Made by a program: the position numbers and the translations under genes. From positions 1 through 64,000 of the forward strand of contig NZ_JAGGPM010000014.1 of the NCBI RefSeq assembly GCF_018613835.1: DNA of 64,000 bases, written 5' to 3'. The notes beneath the pieces were generated by a model. That model did not search any database and was not told the origin of the DNA. It worked only from the letters and a program-made list of their open reading frames with translations. Positions 48,790-59,243 of this stretch are shown here, one piece after another; positions within the stretch are counted from its first letter, which is position 1; each line of letters opens with the position of its first letter. This DNA is from Arthrobacter sp. ISL-5. GTDB taxonomy: Bacteria; Actinomycetota; Actinomycetes; Actinomycetales; Micrococcaceae.

Positions 48790-50253
48790 TCAGGCCAGGG
48801 CCTTTCTGGCCCGGCTGAGGGACTGTAGCCAGTAGAAGGACTTCTTGGGCGTTCGTTTCAGCGTTTCGAAGTCCACGTGCACCAGGCCGAAGCGCTGCGA
48901 GTACCCGGCGGCCCATTCGAAGTTGTCCATCAGCGTCCAGACGTAGTAGCCGAGCAGTTCCACGTCATGGGCAATGCCGCCGGGAGCAGTGGAAATCACG
49001 GCCTGGTCAAGGTGATGGGCAATATAGTCGATGCGCCCCGAATCGGCGATGGGGCCGGTCACGTGTTCGGGTTCGGGAAAGCTCGCGCCGTTTTCCGTGA
49101 TGTACACCGGCGGAAGGGCGGCACCGTACCGGTCCTTGAGTTCGCGCAGCAGAATGCCCAGATGGTCGGGTGCCACCGGCCAGCCGAATCCCGTGGTGGT
49201 GTACTCGGGGAAGGGCACCATATGGAACGGCACGCGCATCACGGCATGGGCGGTGCCTGCCGGGGTGTCGGGCGGGCCCTTCCCGGCAGCGACCTTCACC
49301 GGGTAGTAGTAGTTCACACCATAGAAGTCGAGCGGCTGGCTGATGATGCGGAGGTCGTCGTCGGACGCCCTGGACAAGGACTTGAACCAGTGCCGGGCGG
49401 CCAACGGTGGCTTCGGGTAGCGGCCCAGGAGGATGGGATCGGCGTAGACGCGGTTGAGGACAAGGTCAAACACCTTGGCCAGCAGGCGGTCCGCCAGCTT
49501 CCGGGATGCCGGTCGCACCGGAGAGTGCAGGTTGGTGACGCCGATGCCTCCGGTCACGCCCCCTGCCCGCAGCGCCTGGACGGCGAGCCCGTGGCCCAGC
49601 AGTTGGTTGTGGACCGACGGCAGCGCGTCGAACAGCAAATCCCGCCCCGGCGCATGGACGCCCAGCGCATAGCCGTTGAGCGTCACTGACACCGGCTCAT
49701 TGAGCGTGACCCACTGCGCCACGCGGTCGCCGAGCCGCTGTCCCGCCGCCCCGGCGTACGCCGCAAAGCGCTCCGCCGTGGCGCGGTTCATCCAGCCGCC
49801 GCTGTGCTCGAGGGGGAGCGGCGTATCCCAGTGGTACAGGGTAGCCATGGGGGAGATGCCGGCTGCCAGCAGCTGGTCCACCAAGCGGTCGTAGAAGTCC
49901 AGGCCCTGGGTGTTGAACGGGCCGCGCCCGTCTGGCTGGATCCTCGGCCAGGAGATCGAGAAGCGGTAGGAGTCGATGCCCAGTTCCTTCATTAGGGCGA
50001 CGTCCTCGGCGGCGCGGTTGTAATGATCGCAGGCGACAGCGGGCGAATGGCCGTTCATGATGCTTCCGGGTTTCTCCGCGAACGCGTCCCAGCCTGAAGG
50101 CCCGCGGCCGTCAGCGGCCAAGGCGCCTTCGATCTGGAACGCCGCCGCCGCAACGCCCAGCGTAAAATCGGGCCTGAGGCGTCCGGCGAGATCCTGCACG
50201 GAGGCAGTATTGGCGGATGCAGTGTTAAAGGCGTCAGCATTTTGCACGGCCAT
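48790..50253 (-). CDS. Beta-glucosidase, GH1 family
   Basis: Hydrolyses beta-glucosides (cellobiose and similar) with retention. 487 residues. Acid/base E186 in WVTLNEPVSV, nucleophile E387 in VYITENGASF, plus FTLGVAAAAFQIEGA and YRFSISWPRIQP. No signal peptide, so intracellular, needing an uptake system that is not in the window. The first ~20 residues are variable. It lies antisense within the ribosomal gene region. Confidence 0.95.
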   Translation of the reverse strand: MAVQNADAFNTASANTASVQDLAGRLRPDFTLGVAAAAFQIEGALAADGRGPSGWDAFAEKPGSIMNGHSPAVACDHYNRAAEDVALMKELGIDSYRFSISWPRIQPDGRGPFNTQGLDFYDRLVDQLLAAGISPMATLYHWDTPLPLEHSGGWMNRATAERFAAYAGAAGQRLGDRVAQWVTLNEPVSVTLNGYALGVHAPGRDLLFDALPSVHNQLLGHGLAVQALRAGGVTGGIGVTNLHSPVRPASRKLADRLLAKVFDLVLNRVYADPILLGRYPKPPLAARHWFKSLSRASDDDLRIISQPLDFYGVNYYYPVKVAAGKGPPDTPAGTAHAVMRVPFHMVPFPEYTTTGFGWPVAPDHLGILLRELKDRYGAALPPVYITENGASFPEPEHVTGPIADSGRIDYIAHHLDQAVISTAPGGIAHDVELLGYYVWTLMDNFEWAAGYSQRFGLVHVDFETLKRTPKKSFYWLQSLSRARKALA

Positions 50254-50283
50254 TCAACTATCATCCAATCGAAGATTGCCGAA

Positions 50284-50325
50284 GGCAATGACCGCGGATC
50301 CAGCGGCAATGACCGCGGATCCAGT
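50284..50325. repeat. Two tandem 21-bp repeats
   Basis: GGCAATGACCGCGGATCCAG occurs at 50284-50303 and 50305-50324, identical over 20 bases. It lies just upstream of both the rpsJ -35 and the beta-glucosidase start, so it may be a recent duplication or a regulator site. Confidence 0.85.
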
Positions 50326-50329
50326 CGGA

Positions 50330-50359
50330 TTCGCATTGGCCCACAAAATCCGGCATACT
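50330..50359 (+). promoter_or_regulatory. S10 operon promoter
   Basis: TTCGCA (50330-50335), 18-base spacer, CATACT (50354-50359). Start near 50366, leaving a leader of about 283 bases that could carry L4-type control. Confidence 0.45.
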
Positions 50360-50648
50360 AGATGAGTTGTTCAAGCGCTTCTTCGCGTCCCGATCCGGAT
50401 AATGCCGGGTGTCAGGGTCCAGGTCGAAGTCCAAACATAACCCACTCCCCAAGGAACTGCGGGCTCGCACGCTTCGAAGGTGCGACACGCCCGACCGCGG
50501 GGGTCGGTTACGCCGGCAGGTTGAGGAACCCGGATTCATCCGGATTCAGCTTGTGCGGCGGGTGGTAGTTACGACTTCAAATGCTTCGGCAGCCACATAC
50601 AACAGGTAAGTAAACAGAGCAGCATTTACTGAAAGAGAGTCAGGCGAC

Positions 50649-50957
50649 ATGGCGGGACAAAAAATCCGCATCCGGCTGAAGTCATACGACCACGAGGTCA
50701 TTGACGTTTCAGCACGGAAGATCGTTGAGACGGTCACGCGCGCAGGCGCAACGGTAGTGGGCCCCGTGCCGCTGCCTACGGAGAAGAACGTGTACTGCGT
50801 TATCCGCTCTCCGCACAAGTACAAGGACAGCCGCGAGCACTTCGAAATGCGCACGCACAAGCGTCTGATCGACATCATCGACCCCACGCCGAAGGCTGTT
50901 GACTCGCTTATGCGTCTCGACCTGCCGGCCGACGTGAACATCGAAATCAAGCTGTAG
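50649..50957 (+). CDS. rpsJ: Ribosomal protein S10 (uS10)
   Basis: 102 residues. [20 protein letters not shown] and [20 protein letters not shown] are the family signature. 30S head protein, also a NusB partner in antitermination. First gene of the S10 operon. Confidence 0.98.
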
Positions 50958-50974
50958 GGAGGTGCTGAGAGACT

Positions 50975-51625
50975 ATGACCGCAACCCGTAACGTAAAGGG
51001 CCTGCTGGGCACGAAGCTCGGCATGACCCAGGTCTGGGACGAGAACAACAAGCTCATCCCCGTCACTGTTGTCCAGGCTGACTCGAACGTCATCACCCAG
51101 CTGCGCAATGCAGAGACTGATGGCTACGTCGCCGTTCAGATCGGCTACGGCCAGATCGATCCCCGCAAGGTCACCAAGCCGCTGGCTGGTCACTTTGAAA
51201 AGGCAGGCGTCACGCCTCGCCGCCACGTCGTCGAACTGCGCACTGCAGATGCTGACTCTTACGAGCTGGGCCAGGAGCTCTCCGTAGAGCTCTTCGAAGC
51301 CGGCCAGAAGATCGACGTCATCGGCACCACCAAGGGTAAGGGCTTCGCCGGTGTTATGAAGCGTCACGGCTTCCACGGCGTTGGAGCTTCCCACGGTGCC
51401 CACAAGAACCACCGTAAGCCCGGTTCAATCGGTGGCGCATCCACCCCGAGCCGCGTCTTCAAGGGCATGAAAATGGCCGGCCGCATGGGCGCCGTTCGTC
51501 ACACCACGCTGAACCTCACTGTTCACGCGGTTGACGTCGAGAAGTCGCTGCTCCTGATCAAGGGTGCCGTCCCCGGCGCCCGCGGCCAGGTCGTACTCGT
51601 ACGCACCGCCGTGAAGGGAGCCTAG
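50975..51625 (+). CDS. rplC: Ribosomal protein L3 (uL3)
   Basis: 216 residues. [20 protein letters not shown] at the start and the central [20 protein letters not shown] loop that reaches the peptidyl-transferase centre. GGGAGG precedes the ATG. Confidence 0.98.
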   Translation: MTATRNVKGLLGTKLGMTQVWDENNKLIPVTVVQADSNVITQLRNAETDGYVAVQIGYGQIDPRKVTKPLAGHFEKAGVTPRRHVVELRTADADSYELGQELSVELFEAGQKIDVIGTTKGKGFAGVMKRHGFHGVGASHGAHKNHRKPGSIGGASTPSRVFKGMKMAGRMGAVRHTTLNLTVHAVDVEKSLLLIKGAVPGARGQVVLVRTAVKGA

Positions 51626-51629
51626 TTAA

Positions 51630-52250
51630 ATGACTAGCACTGTCAAGGTTGACCTGCCTGCAGAGATCTTCGACGTTCAGACCAACGTGCCGCTGCTGCA
51701 CCAGGTCGTCGTTGCACAGCTCGCTGCTGCTCGCCAGGGTACCCACAAGACCAAGACCCGCGCCGAAGTTTCCGGTGCAGGCCGCAAGCCGTTCAAGCAG
51801 AAGGGTACCGGCCGCGCCCGTCAGGGCTCGATCCGTGCTCCTCACATGACCGGTGGTGGCGTTGTCCACGGTCCCACCCCGCGTGACTACAGCCAGCGCA
51901 CCCCCAAGAAGATGATTGCTGCTGCACTGCGCGGCGCACTGTCTGACCGCGCCCGTAACGGACGCATCCACGTCATTGCTGACCTGGTTGCCGGCGACAA
52001 GCCGTCCTCCAAAGAAGCACTGGCAACGCTGCGCGGCGTCTCCGAGCGCAAGAACCTGCTCGTTGTCATTGAGCGCGCCAACGATGTTGCTGCACTGTCC
52101 GTGCGCAACCTCGAGGATGTTCACGTTCTGTACGCAGACCAGCTGAACACCTACGACGTTCTCGTTTCTGACGACGTAGTCTTCACCAAGGCTGCCTACG
52201 AAGCATTCGTTGCTGACAAGGCTGCAAAGAACGAGGAGGATGCCAAGTGA
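51630..52250 (+). CDS. rplD: Ribosomal protein L4 (uL4)
   Basis: 206 residues. The exit-tunnel loop [20 protein letters not shown] and [13 protein letters not shown]. In E. coli L4 represses the S10 operon. Its stop overlaps the rplW start (GTGA). Confidence 0.98.
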   Translation: MTSTVKVDLPAEIFDVQTNVPLLHQVVVAQLAAARQGTHKTKTRAEVSGAGRKPFKQKGTGRARQGSIRAPHMTGGGVVHGPTPRDYSQRTPKKMIAAALRGALSDRARNGRIHVIADLVAGDKPSSKEALATLRGVSERKNLLVVIERANDVAALSVRNLEDVHVLYADQLNTYDVLVSDDVVFTKAAYEAFVADKAAKNEEDAK

Positions 52251-52552
52251 GCGCAGCCACCATCAAAGACCCGCGCGACGTTGTGCTTGCACCCGTTGTT
52301 TCGGAAAAAAGCTACGGCCTGATCGATGAGGGCAAGTACACCTTCCTGGTGGACCCCCGCTCGAACAAGACCGAGATCAAGCTGGCCGTGGAGAAAATCT
52401 TCTCCGTCAAGGTCGAATCGATCAACACCATCAACCGTGCCGGTAAGCGCAAGCGCACCAAATTCGGATGGGGCGTCCGCAAGAACACCAAGCGTGCAAT
52501 TGTGACCCTCAAAGAAGGCACTATCGACATCTTCGGCGGTCCGCTCGCGTAG
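52247..52552 (+). CDS. rplW: Ribosomal protein L23 (uL23)
   Basis: 101 residues from the overlapping [23 protein letters not shown] and [20 protein letters not shown]. Sits at the tunnel exit and docks SRP and trigger factor. Confidence 0.97.
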   Translation: MSAATIKDPRDVVLAPVVSEKSYGLIDEGKYTFLVDPRSNKTEIKLAVEKIFSVKVESINTINRAGKRKRTKFGWGVRKNTKRAIVTLKEGTIDIFGGPLA

Positions 52553-52581
52553 CGGAGACCACTTTAACGAGGAAATAAATT

Positions 52582-53421
52582 ATGGGAATCCGTAAATACA
52601 AGCCGACTACCCCGGGCCGTCGCGGCTCGAGCGTAGCTGACTTCACCGAAATCACGCGGTCGACGCCGGAAAAGTCGTTGGTACGTCCGCTGCCCAAAAA
52701 GGGTGGCCGTAACAACTCCGGTAAGATCACGACCCGTCACAAGGGTGGTGGACACAAGCGCCAGTACCGTCTGATCGACTTCCGTCGCCACGACAAGGAC
52801 GGCGTCAACGCCCGCGTTGCCGAAATCGAGTACGATCCGAACCGCACGGCTCGCATCGCCCTCCTGCACTACGTTGATGGCACCAAGCGTTACATCATCG
52901 CCCCGAACAAGCTCTCACAGGGTGACTTCGTGGAGGCCGGCGCCAACGCTGACATCAAGCCTGGCAACAACCTGCCCCTGCGCAACATCCCCGTAGGTAC
53001 CGTTATCCACGCAGTTGAACTGCGTCCGGGTGGCGGCGCCAAGATGGCACGTTCCGCTGGAGCTTCTGTTCAGCTCGTCGCCAAGGAAGGCCGTTTCGCC
53101 CAGCTGCGTCTGCCTTCCGGCGAAATCCGCAACGTCGACGTGCGCTGCCGCGCCACGATCGGCGAGGTCGGCAACGCTGAGCAGTCGAACATCAACTGGG
53201 GTAAGGCCGGCCGTATGCGGTGGAAGGGCGTTCGCCCGACCGTCCGTGGTGTCGCCATGAACCCGGTCGATCACCCGCACGGTGGTGGTGAAGGTAAGAC
53301 CTCCGGTGGACGTCACCCGGTCAACCCGAACGGTAAGCCTGAAGGCCGTACCCGCCGCCCCAACAAAGAGAGCGACAAGCTTATTGTTCGTCGCCGTCGT
53401 ACTGGCAAGAACAAGCGATAG
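52582..53421 (+). CDS. rplB: Ribosomal protein L2 (uL2)
   Basis: 279 residues. [20 protein letters not shown] near the N-terminus and the catalytic-centre loop [20 protein letters not shown] with the conserved histidine. A universal 23S core protein. Confidence 0.98.
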   Translation: MGIRKYKPTTPGRRGSSVADFTEITRSTPEKSLVRPLPKKGGRNNSGKITTRHKGGGHKRQYRLIDFRRHDKDGVNARVAEIEYDPNRTARIALLHYVDGTKRYIIAPNKLSQGDFVEAGANADIKPGNNLPLRNIPVGTVIHAVELRPGGGAKMARSAGASVQLVAKEGRFAQLRLPSGEIRNVDVRCRATIGEVGNAEQSNINWGKAGRMRWKGVRPTVRGVAMNPVDHPHGGGEGKTSGGRHPVNPNGKPEGRTRRPNKESDKLIVRRRRTGKNKR

Positions 53422-53433
53422 GAGCCTGGACAC

Positions 53434-53715
53434 ATGCCACGCAGCCTGAAAAAAGGTCCTTTCGTTGACCAGCACCTCTTTGTGAAGGTAGCCAGGGAAA
53501 ACGAAAAGGGCACCAAGAACGTCATCAAGACCTGGTCCCGCCGCTCGATGATCATTCCCGACATGCTCGGGCACACGATCGCCGTGCACGACGGACGCAA
53601 GCACATTCCGGTGTTTGTCACCGAGTCGATGGTCGGGCACAAGCTCGGCGAATTCGCTCCCACGCGGACATTCCGCGGCCATGTCAAGGACGACCGTAAG
53701 GGCAAGCGCCGCTAG
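53434..53715 (+). CDS. rpsS: Ribosomal protein S19 (uS19)
   Basis: 93 residues. [19 protein letters not shown] and the basic [20 protein letters not shown] end. 30S head protein next to S13. Confidence 0.98.
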   Translation: MPRSLKKGPFVDQHLFVKVARENEKGTKNVIKTWSRRSMIIPDMLGHTIAVHDGRKHIPVFVTESMVGHKLGEFAPTRTFRGHVKDDRKGKRR

Positions 53716-53753
53716 GCGCCTGCACTTACGTCAAAGACGAGAGAAGGAAAGCA

Positions 53754-54119
53754 ATGGAAGCCAAGGCAATTGCGCGTCACATCCGCGTAACGCCTATGAA
53801 GGCCCGGCGCGTCGTCAACCTTGTTCGTGGTAAGCAAGCGAACGAGGCTCTGGCAATTCTGAAGTTTGCCCCCCAGGCAGCTTCTGAGCCGGTATTCAAG
53901 GTAGTTCAGTCGGCAATCTCCAACGCCCGGGTCCTCGCGGACCGCGACGGTGTGGCGTTTGACGAAGGTGACCTCATCATCAGCGAAGCGTTTGTTGATG
54001 AAGGCCCGACCATGAAGCGGTTCCAGCCGCGTGCTCAGGGTCGTGCATTTCAGATCAAGAAGCGCACCAGCCACATCACCGTGGTAGTCGCTACCCCGGA
54101 GAAAGAGGAGGCTCGCTAA
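53754..54119 (+). CDS. rplV: Ribosomal protein L22 (uL22)
   Basis: 121 residues. [20 protein letters not shown] and the tunnel hairpin [20 protein letters not shown], where macrolide-resistance changes occur in other species. Wild type here. Confidence 0.98.
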   Translation: MEAKAIARHIRVTPMKARRVVNLVRGKQANEALAILKFAPQAASEPVFKVVQSAISNARVLADRDGVAFDEGDLIISEAFVDEGPTMKRFQPRAQGRAFQIKKRTSHITVVVATPEKEEAR

Positions 54120-54965
54120 GTGGGACAGAAAGTAAACCCGCACGGGTTCCGACTCGGCATCACCACCGATCACGTATCGCACTGGTTCGCTGACAGCACC
54201 AAGGCCGGCCAGCGGTACAAGGACTTCGTTCGCGAAGACATCCGCATCCGCCAGCTCATGTCCGTTGGCATGGAGCGCGCCGGTATCGCCAAGGTCGAAA
54301 TCGAGCGCACCCGTGACCGTGTCCGCGTGGACATCCACACGGCACGTCCGGGCATCGTCATCGGCCGCCGCGGCGCAGAAGCAGACCGCATCCGCGGCGA
54401 GCTCGAAAAGCTCACCGGCAAGCAGGTTCAGCTGAACATCCTCGAGGTCAAGAACCCCGAGATGGAAGCTCAGCTTGTTGCCCAGGGCGTTGCTGAGCAG
54501 CTGACTTCCCGCGTGGCTTTCCGCCGTGCGATGAAGAAGGCCATGCAGTCCGCACAGCGTGCCGGTGCCAAGGGTATCCGTATCGCTTGCTCCGGTCGTC
54601 TGGGTGGCGCAGAAATGTCCCGCTCGGAGTTCTACCGCGAAGGCCGTGTGCCCCTGCACACCCTCCGCGCGAACATCGACTACGGCTTCTACGAAGCCAA
54701 GACCACCTTCGGCCGCATCGGCGTGAAGGTCTGGATCTACAAGGGTGACGTCACCTCCAAGGAACTGGCTCAGCAGGCAGCTGCTGCTCCGTCCCGTGGC
54801 CGTGGCGGCGACCGTCCGGGCCGCCCGGGCGGCGCTGACCGTGGTGACCGCCGCCGTCGTACCGACCGTCCGGCAGCCGAAGCAGCACCTGCTGCTGCAG
54901 AGGCTCCGGCAGCCGAGGCAGCTTCTGCCGCACCGGCACAGGCAGCAGAAGGAGGACAGGCTTAA
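54120..54965 (+). CDS. rpsC: Ribosomal protein S3 (uS3)
   Basis: 281 residues from a GTG directly after rplV. KH domain with [20 protein letters not shown] and the S3 C-terminal domain. Residues from ~218 on form a disordered Arg/Gly then Ala/Pro-rich tail, so the protein is ~50 residues longer than the E. coli one (233). mRNA-entry channel protein. Confidence 0.97.
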   Translation: MGQKVNPHGFRLGITTDHVSHWFADSTKAGQRYKDFVREDIRIRQLMSVGMERAGIAKVEIERTRDRVRVDIHTARPGIVIGRRGAEADRIRGELEKLTGKQVQLNILEVKNPEMEAQLVAQGVAEQLTSRVAFRRAMKKAMQSAQRAGAKGIRIACSGRLGGAEMSRSEFYREGRVPLHTLRANIDYGFYEAKTTFGRIGVKVWIYKGDVTSKELAQQAAAAPSRGRGGDRPGRPGGADRGDRRRRTDRPAAEAAPAAAEAPAAEAASAAPAQAAEGGQA

Positions 54966-55382
54966 ATGCTTATCCCACGTCGAGTCAAGCACCGTAAGCA
55001 GCACCACCCGGGTCGTTCCGGCGCTGCTACGGGCGGCACCAAGGTCTCGTTCGGTGAGTACGGCATCCAGGCCCTGAGCCCGGCATACGTCACCAACCGT
55101 CAGATCGAATCTGCCCGTATTGCCATGACCCGCCACATCAAGCGTGGCGGTAAGGTCTGGATCAACATCTATCCGGACCGCCCGTTGACCAAGAAGCCTG
55201 CCGAAACCCGCATGGGTTCCGGTAAGGGTTCGCCGGAATGGTGGGTCTCAAACGTCAAGCCGGGCCGGGTTCTCTTTGAGATCTCCGGTGTCGAAGAATC
55301 GGTTGCTCGCGAGGCACTGCGCCTGGCAATCCACAAGCTTCCGTTGAAGGCACGCATTCTGCGTCGCGAAGGTGGTGAATAG
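54966..55382 (+). CDS. rplP: Ribosomal protein L16 (uL16)
   Basis: 138 residues. [20 protein letters not shown] and the [20 protein letters not shown] loop. Places the A-site tRNA elbow. Confidence 0.98.
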   Translation: MLIPRRVKHRKQHHPGRSGAATGGTKVSFGEYGIQALSPAYVTNRQIESARIAMTRHIKRGGKVWINIYPDRPLTKKPAETRMGSGKGSPEWWVSNVKPGRVLFEISGVEESVAREALRLAIHKLPLKARILRREGGE

Positions 55383-55384
55383 AA

Positions 55385-55720
55385 ATGGCAGTAGGATCCA
55401 AGGAACTTGCATCCGCACAGCTGGACGGTTTCGACAACGAGCGACTCGTTGAAGAACTCCGCAAGGCCAAGGAAGAGCTGTTCAACCTGCGTTTCCAGTC
55501 CGCCACCGGTCAGCTGGAGAACCACGGTCGTCTGCGCGCGGTAAAGAAGGACATCGCACGCATCTACACCGTTCTCCGTGAGCGCGAGCTGGGCATTCGT
55601 GCTGAGGTTGCCGCACCGGTTGTGGAAGCCAAGGAAGAAAAGAAGTCCAAGAAGTCCGCAGCCAAGGCTGAGAAGGCTGAAGAGCCGGCCGAGGCTGAGA
55701 CTGAGGAGGACGCCAAGTGA
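55385..55720 (+). CDS. rpmC: Ribosomal protein L29 (uL29), extended
   Basis: 111 residues, against 63-70 in most bacteria. The L29 core ends near residue 77 ([20 protein letters not shown]). The last ~35 residues are a Lys/Glu/Ala-rich charged tail. Stop overlaps the rpsQ GTG (GTGA). Confidence 0.94.
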   Translation: MAVGSKELASAQLDGFDNERLVEELRKAKEELFNLRFQSATGQLENHGRLRAVKKDIARIYTVLRERELGIRAEVAAPVVEAKEEKKSKKSAAKAEKAEEPAEAETEEDAK

Positions 55721-56025
55721 GTGAAAAGGACGAGAACGTGACGGAAACTGCTTCCGCAACGGCTACGGCCGCCGAGCGCGGTTACCGTAAGACGCGTCGC
55801 GGCTACGTGGTCTCGGACAAGATGGAAAAGACCATCGTTGTCCAGGTTGAAGACCGCGTGAAGCACGCCCTGTACGGCAAGGTCATTCGCCGCACCTCGA
55901 AGGTCAAGGCTCACGACGAAGAGAACAGCGCCGGCATCGGCGACCTGGTTGTCATCGCCGAGACCCGCCCGCTGTCCGCCACGAAGAACTGGCGGCTCGT
56001 GGAGATCCTCGAGAAGGCCAAGTAA
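55717..56025 (+). CDS. rpsQ: Ribosomal protein S17 (uS17)
   Basis: 102 residues from the overlapping GTG. N-terminal extension of ~20 residues, then [20 protein letters not shown] and the [19 protein letters not shown] end. Last gene before a transcription break. Confidence 0.97.
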   Translation: MSEKDENVTETASATATAAERGYRKTRRGYVVSDKMEKTIVVQVEDRVKHALYGKVIRRTSKVKAHDEENSAGIGDLVVIAETRPLSATKNWRLVEILEKAK

Positions 56026-56058
56026 CACCTGCAGCATCGCTGTTTTAGCAGCTGCGCC

Positions 56059-56093
56059 GGAAACCCCCGTTCCCTTTGGGAGCGGGGGTTTCC
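56059..56093 (+). terminator. Terminator after rpsQ
   Basis: 16-bp stem (56059-56074 with 56078-56093, one G-T pair) with TTT loop, followed by GCGTTTC. Confidence 0.88.
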
Positions 56094-56265
56094 GCGTTTC
56101 CGTCGCACAGCGTCACGTGGTGCCGGGTCTTGGGGGCTGCCCGACGGCGGCGGCCCGGCTTTGCGGGGGAGTGGCGCCCCAGGCGCGCCAAAAGACTGCG
56201 GTGCGGAACGCCGTCGTGGTTTAGCGGAGCCCCCACGGCTGTGATATGGGGGTGGGGCCGGAATG

Positions 56266-56274
56266 TGCTAGGAT
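56266..56274 (+). promoter_or_regulatory. spc (rplN) promoter, extended -10
   Basis: TGCTAGGAT is an extended -10 (TGn-TAGGAT, hexamer 56269-56274) with no good -35. Start near 56281, leader ~230 bases. Confidence 0.5.
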
Positions 56275-56508
56275 ATTGAGTTTGTATGGCGCCTTCTGTG
56301 CGCCGTCAGCTCGTAAACAATCGTGCCACGGCATAGTGCCCCCTTGCGCCTGGATGGGCTTGGGAAGCAAATGTTTTTGGCACGGGCGTTTAGGCCTGGT
56401 CTGGCAAAATCCAGGCAGGTCAAGAGACACCCCGATCAACCGTTCCGCAAGGCTCATTCCGTAGGAAGAATTTCGGTCTGAGAACCGGCGCGACGCAAGG
56501 AGTAAATA

Positions 56509-56877
56509 GTGATTCAGCAGGAGTCGCGACTCAAGGTCGCCGACAACACGGGTGCTAAGGAAATCCTTACCATTCGCGTTCTCGGTGGATCTGGCCGTCG
56601 CTACGCAGGCATTGGCGACGTCATCGTCGCTACCGTCAAGGACGCAATTCCGGGCGGCAACGTAAAGAAGGGCGATGTAGTCAAGGCTGTCATCGTCCGT
56701 ACCAAGAAGGAACGCCGCCGTGTGGATGGTTCCTATATCAAGTTTGACGAGAACGCGGCCGTGATCCTGAAGGCTGACGGTGACCCCCGCGGTACCCGTA
56801 TCTTCGGACCGGTTGGACGTGAACTTCGCGACAAGAAGTTCATGAAGATCGTTTCTCTGGCTCCGGAGGTGCTTTAG
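56509..56877 (+). CDS. rplN: Ribosomal protein L14 (uL14)
   Basis: 122 residues, GTG start after [26 protein letters not shown] and the [18 protein letters not shown] patch that meets 16S rRNA. First gene of the spc cluster here. Confidence 0.98.
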   Translation: MIQQESRLKVADNTGAKEILTIRVLGGSGRRYAGIGDVIVATVKDAIPGGNVKKGDVVKAVIVRTKKERRRVDGSYIKFDENAAVILKADGDPRGTRIFGPVGRELRDKKFMKIVSLAPEVL

Positions 56878-56880
56878 TCC

Positions 56881-57240
56881 ATGGCTAAGATCAAAAAGGG
56901 TGACCTGGTTCAGGTCATCACTGGCGCCAAGGCTGAGCGCGGCGGCGACCGTGGCAAGCAGGGCAAGGTTCTGCGCGTCTTCACCGACACCAACCGCGTG
57001 CTCGTCGAAGGCGTCAACCGCGTAACCAAGCACACCAAGGTCGGTCAGTCGCAGCGCGGCACCAAGACCGGTGGCATCGAGGTCGTTGAAGCCCCGATCC
57101 ACATCTCCAACGTGGCTCTGGTTGACCCGTCCACCAAGAAGCCCACCCGCGTCGGCTTCCGCACTGAAACCGTTGAGCGCAACGGCAAGCAGCGCGAAGT
57201 GCGCATCCGCGTGGCTAAGAGCTCAGGGAAGGACATCTAA
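56881..57240 (+). CDS. rplX: Ribosomal protein L24 (uL24)
   Basis: 119 residues. KOW motif [20 protein letters not shown] and the tunnel-exit loop. The last ~20 residues ([20 protein letters not shown]) are typical of Gram-positive L24. Stop overlaps the rplE ATG. Confidence 0.97.
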   Translation: MAKIKKGDLVQVITGAKAERGGDRGKQGKVLRVFTDTNRVLVEGVNRVTKHTKVGQSQRGTKTGGIEVVEAPIHISNVALVDPSTKKPTRVGFRTETVERNGKQREVRIRVAKSSGKDI

Positions 57241-57821
57241 TGACTGAGACTCTCGAGACTCCGGCAAGCAAGATCGTTCCTCGTCTGAAGACTAAGTACG
57301 CGGATTCCATCAAGAACACGCTTCTTGAGGAATTCAAGTACCAGAACGTTAACCAGGTTCCCCGTCTGGTCAAGGTTGTTGTGAACATGGGTGTTGGAGA
57401 TGCCGCCAAGGACTCCAAGCTGATCGACGGCGCTGTCCGCGACCTCACCCTGATCACCGGCCAGAAGCCGCAGGTAACCAAGGCCCGTAAGTCGATCGCA
57501 CAGTTCAAGCTGCGCGAAGGCATGCCCATCGGCGCACACGCAACCCTGCGTGGCGACCGCATGTGGGAATTCGTGGACCGTCTGGTCACGCTGGCTCTGC
57601 CGCGTATCCGTGACTTCCGCGGCCTCAGCGGCAAGCAGTTCGATGGCAACGGCAACTACACCTTCGGTCTGACCGAGCAGGTTATGTTCCACGAGATCGA
57701 CCAGGATTCCATTGACCGCGTTCGCGGTATGGACATCACGGTTGTGACCACCGCCAAGACCGACGACGAAGGCCGCGCGCTGCTCAAGGCGCTTGGTTTC
57801 CCGTTCAAAACCGAAGCTTAA
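57240..57821 (+). CDS. rplE: Ribosomal protein L5 (uL5)
   Basis: 193 residues, ATG overlapping the rplX stop (TAATGA). [20 protein letters not shown] and [20 protein letters not shown]. Binds 5S rRNA and the P-site tRNA. Confidence 0.98.
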   Translation: MTETLETPASKIVPRLKTKYADSIKNTLLEEFKYQNVNQVPRLVKVVVNMGVGDAAKDSKLIDGAVRDLTLITGQKPQVTKARKSIAQFKLREGMPIGAHATLRGDRMWEFVDRLVTLALPRIRDFRGLSGKQFDGNGNYTFGLTEQVMFHEIDQDSIDRVRGMDITVVTTAKTDDEGRALLKALGFPFKTEA

Positions 57822-57903
57822 TTAGCTACGTAAAAGGTCCGGCTGCCCTGGTTCCTCAGGAACAGGGTGGCGGAAACCGTTACGAGGAAGGGCAAGAGCC
57901 CAA

Positions 57904-58302
57904 ATGACTATGACAGATCCTGTCGCAGATATGCTTACGCGTCTGCGCAACGCAAACTCGGCATACCACGATTCCGTGTCTATGCCTTACAGCAAGCTCA
58001 AGGCACGCGTTGCCGACATCCTGAAGGCTGAAGGTTACATCGCCTCCTGGAAAGAAGAAGACGCTGAAGTCGGCAAGAAGCTGACTCTCGAGCTCAAGTT
58101 CGGTCCGAACCGCGAGCGTTCAATCGCCGGTGTTCGTCGTATTTCCAAGCCGGGACTGCGCGTATACGCAAAGTCCACCAACCTGCCGCACGTGCTCGGT
58201 GGCCTGGGTGTCGCAATCCTGTCCACCTCTTCCGGCCTCCTGACTGACAAGCAGGCCGGCAAGAAGGGCGTGGGCGGCGAAGTCCTCGCTTACGTCTGGT
58301 AA
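57904..58302 (+). CDS. rpsH: Ribosomal protein S8 (uS8)
   Basis: 132 residues, GAGGAAGGG upstream. [20 protein letters not shown] and the end [20 protein letters not shown]. Binds 16S helix 21 and represses the spc operon in E. coli. rpsN is not seen between rplE and rpsH, where it lies in many bacteria. Confidence 0.98.
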   Translation: MTMTDPVADMLTRLRNANSAYHDSVSMPYSKLKARVADILKAEGYIASWKEEDAEVGKKLTLELKFGPNRERSIAGVRRISKPGLRVYAKSTNLPHVLGGLGVAILSTSSGLLTDKQAGKKGVGGEVLAYVW

Positions 58303-58320
58303 CGGGAAAGGAAGAGAATA

Positions 58321-58857
58321 ATGTCACGTATTGGACGTCTCCCCATCACCGTTCCTGCCGGCGTTGAGGTCAAGGTTGACGGCTCTGTCGTCAGCGTCAA
58401 GGGTTCCAAGGGCGAGCTGAGCCACACTGTGGCCAGCCCGATCGAGGTCACCCTGGAAGAAGGCACCCTGACTGTCGCCCGCCCGAACGACGAGCGCGCC
58501 TCCCGTTCACTCCACGGCCTGACCCGCACCCTGATCTCCAACATGATCCAGGGCGTCACCGCAGGCTACGAGAAGAAGCTTGAAATCGTCGGTACCGGTT
58601 ACCGCGTTCAGGCCAAGGGATCTGACCTTGAGTTCGCTCTCGGTTACAGCCACCCGGTCAACGTTTCGGCTCCGGCCGGCATCACCTTTGCAGTAGAGGG
58701 GCCGACCAAGCTCTCTGTCTCAGGTATCAACAAGCAGCAGGTCGGCGAGGTTGCTGCCAACATTCGCAAGCTGCGTAAGCCGGACCCCTATAAGGGCAAG
58801 GGCATTCGCTACGCCGGCGAAGTCATCCGCCGCAAGGTCGGAAAGGCTGGTAAGTAA
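58321..58857 (+). CDS. rplF: Ribosomal protein L6 (uL6)
   Basis: 178 residues. [20 protein letters not shown] and the L6 signature [14 protein letters not shown] near the C-terminus. Near the sarcin-ricin loop. Confidence 0.98.
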   Translation: MSRIGRLPITVPAGVEVKVDGSVVSVKGSKGELSHTVASPIEVTLEEGTLTVARPNDERASRSLHGLTRTLISNMIQGVTAGYEKKLEIVGTGYRVQAKGSDLEFALGYSHPVNVSAPAGITFAVEGPTKLSVSGINKQQVGEVAANIRKLRKPDPYKGKGIRYAGEVIRRKVGKAGK

Positions 58858-58859
58858 CC

Positions 58860-59243
58860 ATGGCCATCGCAATTAACAAGAAGCGTACGAACAAGAGCAA
58901 GTCTGCTTCGCGCAGCCGCCGCCAGCTTCGTATCCGCAAGCGCATCTCCGGAACGGCTGCACGTCCTCGCCTGGTCGTCAACCGCTCCGCACGCCACGTA
59001 TTCGTCCAGGTTGTCGATGACACCAAGGGCCTGACCGTAGCGAGCGCGTCCACACTGGAAGCCGACCTTCGTGCATTCGACGGTGACAAGACCGCCAAGG
59101 CCAAGCGCGTTGGCGAGCTCGTAGCCGAGCGCGCCAAGGCTGCCGGGATCGAAGCTGTTGTCTTCGACCGTGGTGGTAACAAGTACCACGGCCGGATCGC
59201 CGCCGTCGCCGACGGTGCACGTGAAGGTGGGCTGTCACTGTGA
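58860..59243 (+). CDS. rplR: Ribosomal protein L18 (uL18)
   Basis: 127 residues. [20 protein letters not shown] and [20 protein letters not shown]. Binds 5S rRNA. Stop overlaps the rpsE GTG. Confidence 0.98.
   Translation: MAIAINKKRTNKSKSASRSRRQLRIRKRISGTAARPRLVVNRSARHVFVQVVDDTKGLTVASASTLEADLRAFDGDKTAKAKRVGELVAERAKAAGIEAVVFDRGGNKYHGRIAAVADGAREGGLSL

Larger units (their letters stand above)
50254..50648. other. Divergent region beta-glucosidase / rpsJ
   Basis: 395 bases. Holds a 21-bp tandem repeat (50284-50325), the rpsJ promoter (50330-50359) and a ~280-base leader with a G-C-rich hairpin region around 50480-50520. No gene seen. Confidence 0.55.
56026..56508. other. Break between S10 and spc transcripts
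   Basis: 483 bases. The first part holds the terminator 56059-56093, then G/C-rich filler to 56220, then an extended -10 promoter (56266-56274) and a ~230-base structured leader for rplN with several inverted stretches. No coding sequence I can support. Confidence 0.6.
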
